Shown here: positions 1 through 7,054 of the stretch, one piece after another
Layout: the number at the start of each line of letters is the position of its first letter
How positions within the stretch are numbered: the first letter of the stretch is position 1
Assembly (NCBI GenBank): GCA_963770485.1
Contig: CAVYPX010000017.1
Location: forward strand, 1-64,000
Length of the DNA stretch: 64,000 bases
Reading direction: 5' to 3'
From: CAVVEC01 sp963770485
GTDB taxonomy: Bacteria; Acidobacteriota; Terriglobia; Terriglobales; Acidobacteriaceae
Position numbers and translations under genes: made by a program
Notes under the pieces: generated by a model
The model's input: only the letters and a program-made list of their open reading frames with translations
The model's database searches: none
Told to the model about the DNA's origin: nothing

Positions 1-2
1 TC

Positions 3-1166
3 CTTGGCGATTTCGGCATCCGGCTCTCGCCGAAACTGGCCGGCTGTCCCGGGACCGTTTTCCTGTTTTATCACGGCCATTGGGAACGACTTACCATGCA
101 GTTCCAGAAGGTGCTGGATCTGAATCATATCGATGCCGCGACGCTGCCGCATCAGTCCTCGATTTTCAACATGTTCGGGTTCCTCGGCATTCTGATGGTC
201 ACTGCCATTTTGGTGATTGGAATTAAGGAATCGGCCGACTTTAACTCGTTCATCGTGATCGTAAAGGTCTGCGTGCTGATCGTGTTCATCGGGCTGGGCA
301 TCAACTACATCATGGGCCATCGCGCCGAAGCGGTGGCGAATTGGACGCCGTTTCTGCCCGCAAACACCGGCCGCTACGGCGATTTTGGCTGGTCAGGAAT
401 CGCCACTGCCGCGGGCGTCATCTTCTTCGCCTACATTGGTTTTGATGCAGTTTCCACCGCGGCGCAAGAGGCGAAGAATCCACGGCGAGATATGCCCATC
501 GGCATTCTCGGTTCACTGGTTATCTGCACCATCTTGTACATCCTGGTGGCCGCAGTGCTGACCGGACTGGTGAAGTACACTGGCCTTGATGTGCCCGATC
601 CCATTGCCATCGGAATCGACACCACCGGCGTGGCCTGGGGCAGCCGATTGGTTAAGCTGGGAGCAATCTGTGGACTGAGCAGCACCATGGTCGTGATGTT
701 GCTGGGACAATCGCGTGTGTTCTTTTCCATGTCGAAAGATGGATTGCTGCCGAAGTGGGCCAGCGCTGTGCACTCGCGCTTTCGGACTCCGTATATCTCG
801 ACCATTCTTGTCGGCACGGTGGTAGCAACGGTCGCGGCGCTGACTCCCATCAACGTGCTGGGAAACCTGGTTTCGATCGGGACGCTGCTGGCCTTCGTGA
901 TTGTCTGCGGCGGAGTCTGGATTCTGCGGTGGCGAGGCACAGACGTGCCGCGTGCCTTTGTGGCTCCGTGGATTCCGTTTACTCCGATTATGGGGATCAC
1001 GGTTTCGCTGCTGATGATGTTCAGCCTGGGGCGGGCAACGTGGGCGCGGCTGATCATCTGGCTGGCCATCGGCCTGGTGATTTACTTCACGTATGGCCGC
1101 CATCATAGTAAGGTGCAACAAATGAGCGCAGCCGAACCGAAACCGGCGCCGACGATGGCCGACTGA
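3..1166 (+). CDS. APC-superfamily amino acid permease, 5' truncated by window edge
   Basis: This is the C-terminal part of a polytopic inner-membrane amino acid/proton symporter of the APC superfamily, probably the cationic amino acid transporter (CAT/YhdG) branch. The frame is open from base 3, so the ATG at 96 is internal and the true start lies outside the window. About nine or ten hydrophobic segments remain of the usual 12-14. The family-typical stretch FFAYIGFDAVSTAAQEAKNP, with the E-x-x-NP signature after a transmembrane helix, identifies it. The cytosolic tail is short and Pro/Ala rich. It stands alone in its direction, and the next gene is convergent. The substrate cannot be read from the sequence. 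Confidence 0.9.
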   Translation, partial: LGDFGIRLSPKLAGCPGTVFLFYHGHWERLTMQFQKVLDLNHIDAATLPHQSSIFNMFGFLGILMVTAILVIGIKESADFNSFIVIVKVCVLIVFIGLGINYIMGHRAEAVANWTPFLPANTGRYGDFGWSGIATAAGVIFFAYIGFDAVSTAAQEAKNPRRDMPIGILGSLVICTILYILVAAVLTGLVKYTGLDVPDPIAIGIDTTGVAWGSRLVKLGAICGLSSTMVVMLLGQSRVFFSMSKDGLLPKWASAVHSRFRTPYISTILVGTVVATVAALTPINVLGNLVSIGTLLAFVIVCGGVWILRWRGTDVPRAFVAPWIPFTPIMGITVSLLMMFSLGRATWARLIIWLAIGLVIYFTYGRHHSKVQQMSAAEPKPAPTMAD

Positions 1167-1267
1167 GACTGGGTCAAATGGACGGTCTAGCGGTTGCCGG
1201 TGTAATGTGATATTGCACCAACAATCGCGGTATCAGTATCGCCGCAACGCACCGTATCAGTGGAGAC

Positions 1268-2104
1268 CTACTGGTGATTCGCTGCTGCACAGTCCGTCGG
1301 TTCGACGACAGACCATCCATTGGACCTTACAAATTGCGAGTAGGAGCGCCAGGCAGAAGGAGCGAGCTGACACAGTTCTACACACGGAGACATCGTCGTA
1401 GCGCAGCGAAGACTAACGTCGAAGGCAATTTTCCTGCTCTCGGTTGGTGCATCCGGCGATAAATACACTTCGAGTGCTTCGCCACCCCCCGGAGTATCAA
1501 GGTTCGGCTTTATCAAAATGATGCCCCCACGGCCCGCCTCAATCTGATTTCCAGTTCTGATTGCGTACTCACGGTCAGTCTCCTTTTCCAGTTTCAACTG
1601 CTGCTCGAATCGTCCACCGTTACTCGTAACTAAGACCATCAACGATGCCCACATGTCCCCGGAAAACAGCCCCTCGTTGTACAGCCATCCTCGGCCTCGG
1701 CTCACGGAAGCTGTGAACTCCACGTCGGTGAGTTCACTGTTCTTCGTTTCGATGTGTGCAGCTACCCTCCACGGACGCAACCCCAAGTAGTCCCATTCGG
1801 TTCGCCGCAGCAGTCGCAGCGGCCCCGAGCTGGTGACGGCAAAGCTCTTGTCGAAATCGTAGCTGCAGAATTCGCCAATACAGTGTTGCCTCCCGCCAAA
1901 GTCGTGTGCGATTTGCTGCGCCGTGTAGCCCGTCGCCCCCGGTTGTAGTGCGGCCAGTTGCTGCAAGAGTTGCTCCGCCTGACGGCGGTGATGGACACTC
2001 AGGACGTAAGAGACGGCCCAAAACACGCTGAGAGCTAGCGCAAGTGCGACCATGCAAACAATCGTGTGCCAAACATACACACCTATCTTGCGAATAAAGG
2101 CCAT
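1268..2104 (-). CDS. Hypothetical single-span membrane protein
   Basis: Not recognised. From the ATG at 2104 the product is about 278 aa: a short basic N-terminus, one strong transmembrane helix (about residues 7-33, rich in V/A/L), then a roughly 240-residue domain expected outside the cytoplasm. That domain has paired cysteines near residue 70 (CIGEFC) and four more close to the C-terminus, which suggests disulfides. The frame stays open upstream to a TTG at 2167. AGAGG lies about 8 bases before an in-frame TTG at 2113, so the start could be 2113 or 2104. It is convergent with the permease. No family can be named. Confidence 0.6.
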   Translation of the reverse strand: MAFIRKIGVYVWHTIVCMVALALALSVFWAVSYVLSVHHRRQAEQLLQQLAALQPGATGYTAQQIAHDFGGRQHCIGEFCSYDFDKSFAVTSSGPLRLLRRTEWDYLGLRPWRVAAHIETKNSELTDVEFTASVSRGRGWLYNEGLFSGDMWASLMVLVTSNGGRFEQQLKLEKETDREYAIRTGNQIEAGRGGIILIKPNLDTPGGGEALEVYLSPDAPTESRKIAFDVSLRCATTMSPCVELCQLAPSAWRSYSQFVRSNGWSVVEPTDCAAANHQ

Positions 2105-2326
2105 CGTCAATGACAACTGACACCTCTTGCCTGTCTGTGGTTCCTTCCGCTTGGCGGAACTAGTCAATAGACTGAAAACACGAGTCTATGCCGTTATAGC
2201 TGTCGAAACCAAGCCGTTACAGCACCCACTTCTCGAAACACCCAATTGGGCTATGTGTGGGATAGCTTGCAGCCATTGAAACTCCGCGGGCCTTCCGCAC
2301 ATACGCGGAGGGCCGTTTTGTTTTAT

Positions 2327-2450
2327 AGTCGTCATTCGTCGTTCGTCCTTGGTCGGTCGTCGTTGGCGAACCCTTGGACAAGCTGCCCGTGCACGGCAAG
2401 AAGCCTGCGCCTACATTGCGTCGGCGAAGGACGAACGACCAACGACTGAA
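2327..2450. repeat. Imperfect inverted repeat of short GTCGTTCG-like units
   Basis: The left arm (about 2327-2362) and right arm (about 2421-2450) are imperfect reverse complements built from repeated GTCGTTCG/TCCTTGG-type words. They sit directly upstream of nnr, and the right arm ends at its start codon. The organisation resembles the octamer arrays at 60.9 and 62.5 kb. Confidence 0.5.
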
Positions 2451-2451
2451 C

Positions 2452-4020
2452 ATGAAAATCGTCACCGCCGCCGAGATGCGTGAGATCGATCGCACCACCA
2501 GCGAGCGCTTCGGCGTTCCGTCGCTTACGCTCATGGAAAATGCGGGCACATCCGTGGCCGAGTTCGTCTTGTCTCGATATCCGTCGGCTGGGCGGGTTGG
2601 CGTGATTTGTGGCAAGGGAAACAATGGTGGGGACGGTTTTGTAGTGGCGCGCAAACTGCACGAGGCGGGAAGGGAAGTGCGAGTCGTTCTGCTGGCAGAC
2701 CCGTCCGAACTGCGCGGGGATGCGGCTACGATGTTCGGCAGGCTTCGTGTAGCTCCCGTGATCGTGAAATCAAGCGGCGAGTTCAAGCGAGAGCCGTCAC
2801 GGACGGTATTCGATTCCGACGTGCTGGTGGACGCGGTGCTGGGCACGGGCTTCCGTCCGCCGGTGAGCGGCTTGTACGCGGAAGCAATTGCGCGGATCAA
2901 TGCCAGTCAGTCGCCGGTGATCGCGGTGGATATTCCTTCCGGTGCTGATGCCGATGTGATGGGCGAGCAGACCGGAGCGGTGGCGCGCGCCGATGCGATC
3001 GTTACTTTCACCGCACCGCGGCCTGCGCACATTTTCGGCGGACTAACTCAAGGCCCGACTGTGATTGCTGCGATCGGGTCGCCCGACGAAGCCATTGTTT
3101 CCTCGCTGCAACTCAATCTGATTACCCCTCGCGACATCGCCCCGCTGATCGGGCCGCGGCCCCGCGCCGCCAACAAGGGAAATTTTGGACACGTGCTGGT
3201 GATCGGCGGCTCCGTGGGGAAGGCCGGCGCAGCGGCCATGGCGGGCATGGCTGCGTTGCGAAGCGGCGCCGGGCTTTCCACGATTGCGACTCCGAGGTCA
3301 ATCCTGGCCACGGTGGCGGGATTTCATCCTGAAGTCATGACCGAACCTTTACCCGAGACCAGAGCGGGCAGCATCTCGAAACGGGCCCTGGAACGCGTCG
3401 AGGGGATCACCGAAGGGAAAACGGTTCTGGCCATCGGTCCGGGAATCTCGCGAATTGCGGAGACTGCGGACTTCGTGCGTGCGTTGGTGAAACGCCAAAA
3501 ACTTCCGATTGTTCTCGATGCGGATGGCCTCAACGCGTTCGAGGGTCGGCCCCGCGAACTTAAGAGCAAGGGACGTTCTCTGGTCATCACTCCGCATCCG
3601 GGAGAAATGGCTCGCTTGCTGGGCGGCACAGTTGCTGCGGTCCAGCGAGATCGCATCGGCGTCGCTCGAACTTTCGCCCGCGAACACGAATTGATCGTCG
3701 TGCTAAAGGGCCATCGGACGCTCATTGCCGCGCCCGACGGGACTGTATGGGTGAATACGACCGGGAATCCCGGTATGGCGACCGGCGGGACCGGCGACAT
3801 CTTGACGGGGATGGTGGCCGGATTCATCGCCCAAAATCCGAAACACATTCTGGAAGCGACCATCGCGGCCGTCCTTCTTCACGGCTTGGCGGGCGACATC
3901 GCGCGCGAATCCATGGGCGAACATTCCCTGGTGGCGACCGATCTGTTGAGATTTCTGCCACCAGCTTTTCATCGCGCGCGTGAGTCCGCGGCAAGGTCTG
4001 GCGTGGAAATCTGCGGCTGA
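2452..4020 (+). CDS. nnr: Bifunctional NAD(P)HX epimerase / ADP-dependent NAD(P)HX dehydratase
   Basis: Metabolite-repair enzyme that restores NADH/NADPH from their hydrated forms. The N-terminal YjeF_N half (about residues 1-215) epimerises NAD(P)HX and contains GKGNNGGDGFVVAR. The C-terminal ribokinase-like half (about 230-510) dehydrates the S-form using ADP and carries NPGMATGGTGDILTG, the nucleotide-binding signature. The 522-aa length is normal for the fused enzyme. I start at ATG 2452 (MKIVTAAEMREID) because this matches the family N-terminus. The open frame reaches back to 2374 but runs through an intergenic inverted repeat. No partner gene is adjacent. Confidence 0.95.
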   Translation: MKIVTAAEMREIDRTTSERFGVPSLTLMENAGTSVAEFVLSRYPSAGRVGVICGKGNNGGDGFVVARKLHEAGREVRVVLLADPSELRGDAATMFGRLRVAPVIVKSSGEFKREPSRTVFDSDVLVDAVLGTGFRPPVSGLYAEAIARINASQSPVIAVDIPSGADADVMGEQTGAVARADAIVTFTAPRPAHIFGGLTQGPTVIAAIGSPDEAIVSSLQLNLITPRDIAPLIGPRPRAANKGNFGHVLVIGGSVGKAGAAAMAGMAALRSGAGLSTIATPRSILATVAGFHPEVMTEPLPETRAGSISKRALERVEGITEGKTVLAIGPGISRIAETADFVRALVKRQKLPIVLDADGLNAFEGRPRELKSKGRSLVITPHPGEMARLLGGTVAAVQRDRIGVARTFAREHELIVVLKGHRTLIAAPDGTVWVNTTGNPGMATGGTGDILTGMVAGFIAQNPKHILEATIAAVLLHGLAGDIARESMGEHSLVATDLLRFLPPAFHRARESAARSGVEICG

Positions 4021-4177
4021 AGCGCTGTCCGGAGGGACAGTGACGGGTTAGATAACGCCGCTACATGATTGGCATTTGAGCAGTTAGAGGGGTTGTCCTG
4101 AGGTTCTGGTCCGAACCCGGACTCGCGCTTCCGTAATCTGCCGCGCCTCGCCTGCTCGTGCAATAGTAGATGCGACT

Positions 4178-4573
4178 ATGACACACTTTCCCCAGTCGCA
4201 TCCCAAGCGGCGCGCCCAGCGAGTCCAGTTCGGTGATCCGGTTCCCGTCCTCGTTAAGCTCGATAGCGGCCAGCGCGCCAAAGCCAAACTCCAAACCATC
4301 TCCATGACCGGCGGCGTGTTGCACTTGCCGAAGGCGTTGCAGGAGGGCGGTTTTGTCGAAGTCGCTTTCCAGATCGATTCTGGCTCGGTGCAGGCGATGG
4401 CTGAGATGTTGCGTCCGGCGCAGACCGGCAGGGAAGGGATACTGCAGCCCTTTCGCTTCGTGGCGCTGGAAGACGATGATCATCGCACTCTCCGTATGGC
4501 GGTGGACTCGCGCGTCGACATGGACTTCCTCGGGCTCCGCTCCAGCCAGTTCCGCCCGCCCAAACCGCACTGA
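4178..4573 (+). CDS. PilZ-domain protein (putative c-di-GMP effector)
   Basis: Small soluble protein of 131 aa. An N-terminal Arg cluster (KRRAQRVQF, residues 10-18) is followed about 25 residues later by ISMTGGVLHL, which fits the RxxxR...(D/N)xSxxG pattern of PilZ domains, with Met/Thr variation in the second motif. PilZ proteins bind cyclic di-GMP and relay it to motility, polysaccharide or transcription machinery. Nothing adjacent indicates a target, since neither pilus nor flagellar genes are in the window. The start is an ATG; I see no strong ribosome binding site. The altered second motif leaves open that it no longer binds the nucleotide. Confidence 0.7.
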   Translation: MTHFPQSHPKRRAQRVQFGDPVPVLVKLDSGQRAKAKLQTISMTGGVLHLPKALQEGGFVEVAFQIDSGSVQAMAEMLRPAQTGREGILQPFRFVALEDDDHRTLRMAVDSRVDMDFLGLRSSQFRPPKPH

Positions 4574-4660
4574 AGGCTTGGATTGGAACCGATGTCGCGG
4601 AACGCGCTTCGGGCTGTTTAGCGAGGAAGACTCTACCGACGCAAAACTTCAGGGAATCCC

Positions 4661-4692
4661 TAAAATAGAACAGCCCCGATAATCCGGGGCTG
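4661..4692 (-). terminator. Rho-independent terminator of the tRNA-like transcript
   Basis: An 8-bp GC-rich stem (CAGCCCCG/CGGGGCTG, 6-nt loop, 4671-4692) is followed on the minus strand by a U-rich tail (TTCTATTTTA). On the plus strand the tail is not T-rich, so it most likely ends minus-strand transcription coming from the tRNA-like gene at 4785-4873. Confidence 0.7.
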
Positions 4693-4707
4693 CAATCTTG
4701 GTACTAA

Positions 4708-4848
4708 ACGCCGTCCGCGAAACACCTTTAGGATAACTCTGCCAGCGGCGTTGTCAAGCACATTTGCATGTCATCGAGTGACCACGGAGGGCGAGGGAGT
4801 CGAACCCTAATGGCTGGTTAAGCCACTCGACCGTTTCGCGGACGGCGT
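4708..4848. repeat. 16-bp perfect inverted repeat of the tRNA-like anticodon arm
   Basis: ACGCCGTCCGCGAAAC at 4708-4723 is the exact reverse complement of 4833-4848. The 4833-4848 copy is the anticodon arm of the minus-strand tRNA-like gene; the other copy lies between the tRNA 3' end and its terminator. In a full-length transcript the two can pair over 16 bp. Confidence 0.9.
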
Positions 4849-4873
4849 CCAGTGCCCACTGGCAACACCCTCC
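4785..4873 (-). tRNA. tRNA-like gene with 8/4 cloverleaf (allo-tRNA-type, class II)
   Basis: An 89-nt sequence folds completely by hand. Acceptor stem of 8 bp (GGAGGGTG with CGCCCTCC, one G-U), then D-stem of 5 bp (CCAGT/ACTGG) with a 4-nt GGGC loop. Anticodon stem of 5 bp (GCCGT/ACGGT) with loop CCGCGAA, variable arm of 5 bp (TGGCT/AGCCA), T-stem of 4 bp (AGGG/CCCT) with loop TTCGACT, and discriminator G. The 8+4 split of the acceptor/T stack, long variable arm and G73 match the serine-type allo-tRNAs known in some bacteria; the small D-loop also resembles tRNA-Sec. By position the anticodon is GCG, but position 33 is C instead of U, so decoding is doubtful. CCA is not encoded. A -10-like TACAAT lies about 23 bases upstream (4896-4901). 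Confidence 0.65.
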
Positions 4874-4895
4874 AAACGCTGTCCGCACATAGAAG

Positions 4896-4901
4896 ATTGT
4901 A
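4896..4901 (-). promoter_or_regulatory. Possible -10 box for the tRNA-like gene
   Basis: TACAAT on the minus strand, placing a start near 4889 and a 16-nt leader before the tRNA-like 5' end. No convincing -35 at 16-18 bp spacing; the nearest TTGGCT is 20 bp away. Confidence 0.35.
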
Positions 4902-5041
4902 ATGAGCTGAGGCATGCTTTCAGCCAAGATTCGCGCTCCAATTCAATGACTAATTCCAGAAAGGGAATTAGTGTTCGGAACTTGGGGTTTCGCGGGCGAG
5001 GGCGCCCGCGACATACAGGGCAACCCAACCCACCCGCCATG

Positions 5042-5059
5042 CAACTAAATAATTAGTTG
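5042..5059. promoter_or_regulatory. BlaI-type operator, copy 1
   Basis: CAACTAAATAATTAGTTG is a perfect 7-4-7 palindrome upstream of the BlaI/M56 operon, overlapping a possible -35 (TTGACG at 5057) ahead of TAATAAT at about 5082. A 17-bp identical copy precedes the HtrA gene at 7016-7032, so both are probably bound by the encoded repressor. Confidence 0.7.
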
Positions 5060-5104
5060 ACGTTCTGGTCCTTCTCGCGTCTAATAATATTTGGAGGATG
5101 GTTC

Positions 5105-5500
5105 TTGCCCCCGACGAAATCTGCAACTTTGACCGAAGCTGAACTGCGGCTCATGGACGTGCTCTGGCAGAAGGCGCCCGCCACGGTTCAGCAGGTGCTC
5201 GAGTCGCTGCCCAAGAAACAGCCCTTGGCCTACAACTCCGTGCTGACGACCATGCGCATCCTCGAAAAGAAGGGTTACGTCAAGCACGTAAAGGATGGCC
5301 GCGCCCATGTGTACCGGCCGCTAATCGAACGGCAGGAAGCGAGCCGCTCCGAAATTCGCCATCTGGCGCACCGTTTCTTCAAGAATTCGCATGAAATGCT
5401 GGTGCTGAACATTCTCGAGGATCAGGGCATTGAGGCGGATGAACTGCAGCGGCTGCGGGGACTGCTGGAGGCGAGTCAGGAGGAGGGGAAGACTCGATGA
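5105..5500 (+). CDS. blaI: BlaI/MecI-family transcriptional repressor
   Basis: Winged-helix repressor of about 131 aa. LTEAELRLMDVLWQ, the recognition-helix region YNSVLTTMRILEKKGYV and the dimerisation segment are typical of BlaI/MecI. These repressors are released when a partner M56 metalloprotease cleaves them. I choose TTG at 5105: GGAGG at 5093-5097 sits 7 bases before it, whereas the open frame back to 5057 runs through the operator and promoter. The stop overlaps the next gene's ATG (ATGA at 5497), so the repressor and protease are translationally coupled. The operator is at 5042-5059. Confidence 0.92.
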   Translation: MPPTKSATLTEAELRLMDVLWQKAPATVQQVLESLPKKQPLAYNSVLTTMRILEKKGYVKHVKDGRAHVYRPLIERQEASRSEIRHLAHRFFKNSHEMLVLNILEDQGIEADELQRLRGLLEASQEEGKTR

Positions 5501-6975
5501 TTCTCCGCTCGGTTGTGCAGAGTCTATTTGCCTTAAACCTGGTTGCGGCGAATCCGGTTGCGCTGAATCTGGATGCACTGGCCCGGCTGTCGGCCGAACG
5601 CATGCTCAATTGCCTGGCGCAGGGGATGGTGATCGCGCTCTTTGCCTGGGTTCTGCTGCGGATCTTCGGTCGGCAGAATTCCAGCACCCGGTTCGCGGTC
5701 TGGTTTTCGGCTCTGGTGGGCATTGCAGCCCTGCCATGGATCGTTCCTCTGACTTCGAGCAGCAGCGTCCCTAAGACTGGGGTTGGAGGCTCATTGATCA
5801 CTGTACCCGGCTCGTGGGCGCCGGCGATCTTTCTGGTTTGGGCGGTGATTGCAAGTGTGGCGCTGCTGAGGGTGGCGTTGGGTCTGTGGCAGCTCGGAAA
5901 ACTGCGCCGGCGTTGCACCGCGATTGATCCGGCAACCCTCGACCCCGTTCTGCGAGGAACACTTGAGGAATTCGGTTCTGCAAGATCGGTGCAGCTATGC
6001 CTATCGGACCGTTTGCGAGTGCCCACCGCGATTGGTTTTCTGTATCCGGCAGTCGTCCTTCCAGCATGGGCGATGCGAGAGCTTTCCACCGCCGAACTGA
6101 ACTCGATCTTGATCCACGAATTGGCCCACCTGCGGCGTTGGGATGACTGGACCAACCTGGCGCAGAAAATCTTGCGGGCGCTTCTGTTTTTTCATCCGGT
6201 GGTCTGGTGGATCGAAAGCAGGCTGTCGCTGGAACGGGAAATGGCGTGCGACGACGTGGTGTTGTCGCAGACGGCAAACCCTCGGGCGTACGCGCAATGT
6301 CTGGTTGCAGTAGCGGAGAAAAGCTTCATGCGCCGGGGATTGGCCTTGGCACAGGCCGCGGTGAACCGCGTACGACAGACGTCTCTGCGCGTGTCCCAGA
6401 TTTTGGATGGAAACCGTTCGCGCGCAACCCTGATCTGGCGGCCTGCTTTGTATCTGCTGGCGGCATTTTCGGTCGTTTCTATGGCGTCGTTGTCGCGTGC
6501 GCCGGAACTCGTGGCCTTCGAGGACAAGATGCCGGACATGGTGGCGGCTTCGAGCACGGGGTCGAGGTTGCCAGTCCCCGTTGGCGCAAGCCACTTCTCA
6601 AGCGCGACCGATTCAACCACCATAGCGCAGGCGCAGCTAGCGCGATTCACGGTCCAATCGTCAAAGGCAGTAGTTGCCAGACCAAGCAGCAGGCGGCGTA
6701 ATTTGGCGTCCTTCGGACGAGCGGAGGCGGAGCAGTCGCAGTTGGCCAAATCGCAGCCAAGTTCAGGAACGTTGCACCAGGGAACGCTGGTGCAGGCGAA
6801 GGGGACTACGCCAGCGCAGGACACCGCAGCTCCGCGGGCGGTTCTCGTCGTAATGCAAGGCGAGCAATACGGCCAGGCAGGATCGATGCAGTGGACGATC
6901 TGCGTCTGGCGGGTGGTGGTTTGGGATTCAGCGCACGCTCCTGTGCAAAAGGGAATTCCCGCGAAATCCATCTAG
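5497..6975 (+). CDS. M56-family (BlaR1-like) membrane metalloprotease sensor
   Basis: Partner of the upstream BlaI. N-terminal hydrophobic segments lie at about 37-55, 65-84 and 106-130. The zinc-protease motif HELAH (H207-E208-H211) with a downstream ligand in LEREMACDD (E248) defines the M56 domain, and another transmembrane helix lies near 312-330. In BlaR1/MecR1 an extracytoplasmic sensor domain triggers the protease to cleave BlaI. Here the C-terminal part (about 330-492) is a low-complexity Ser/Ala/Gln region without penicillin-binding motifs, so the signal is not necessarily a beta-lactam. The shared operator in front of HtrA suggests envelope stress, which is inference. Confidence 0.9.
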   Translation: MILRSVVQSLFALNLVAANPVALNLDALARLSAERMLNCLAQGMVIALFAWVLLRIFGRQNSSTRFAVWFSALVGIAALPWIVPLTSSSSVPKTGVGGSLITVPGSWAPAIFLVWAVIASVALLRVALGLWQLGKLRRRCTAIDPATLDPVLRGTLEEFGSARSVQLCLSDRLRVPTAIGFLYPAVVLPAWAMRELSTAELNSILIHELAHLRRWDDWTNLAQKILRALLFFHPVVWWIESRLSLEREMACDDVVLSQTANPRAYAQCLVAVAEKSFMRRGLALAQAAVNRVRQTSLRVSQILDGNRSRATLIWRPALYLLAAFSVVSMASLSRAPELVAFEDKMPDMVAASSTGSRLPVPVGASHFSSATDSTTIAQAQLARFTVQSSKAVVARPSSRRRNLASFGRAEAEQSQLAKSQPSSGTLHQGTLVQAKGTTPAQDTAAPRAVLVVMQGEQYGQAGSMQWTICVWRVVVWDSAHAPVQKGIPAKSI

Positions 6976-7015
6976 AAAACTATTCAGGCAGGAAGGCAAA
7001 TTTTGCCGGTACAGA

Positions 7016-7032
7016 AACTAAATAATTAGTTG
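7016..7032. promoter_or_regulatory. BlaI-type operator, copy 2 (upstream of HtrA)
   Basis: The 17 bases AACTAAATAATTAGTTG are identical to 5043-5059 and lie about 23 bases before the HtrA start codon, partly overlapping where the promoter or leader would be. This places the protease gene in the likely regulon of the upstream BlaI. Confidence 0.7.
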
Positions 7033-7054
7033 CTAAAAGGAGAAAGGTAAAACC

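Noticed and set aside
2374..2451. Upstream extension of nnr
   Set aside because: It translates an intergenic inverted repeat (LPVHGKKPAPTLRRRRTND); the family start is at 2452.
5379..6155. Minus-strand frames opposite the BlaI/M56 operon
   Set aside because: Antisense shadows: Ser/Arg/Pro-rich with no recognizable domain.
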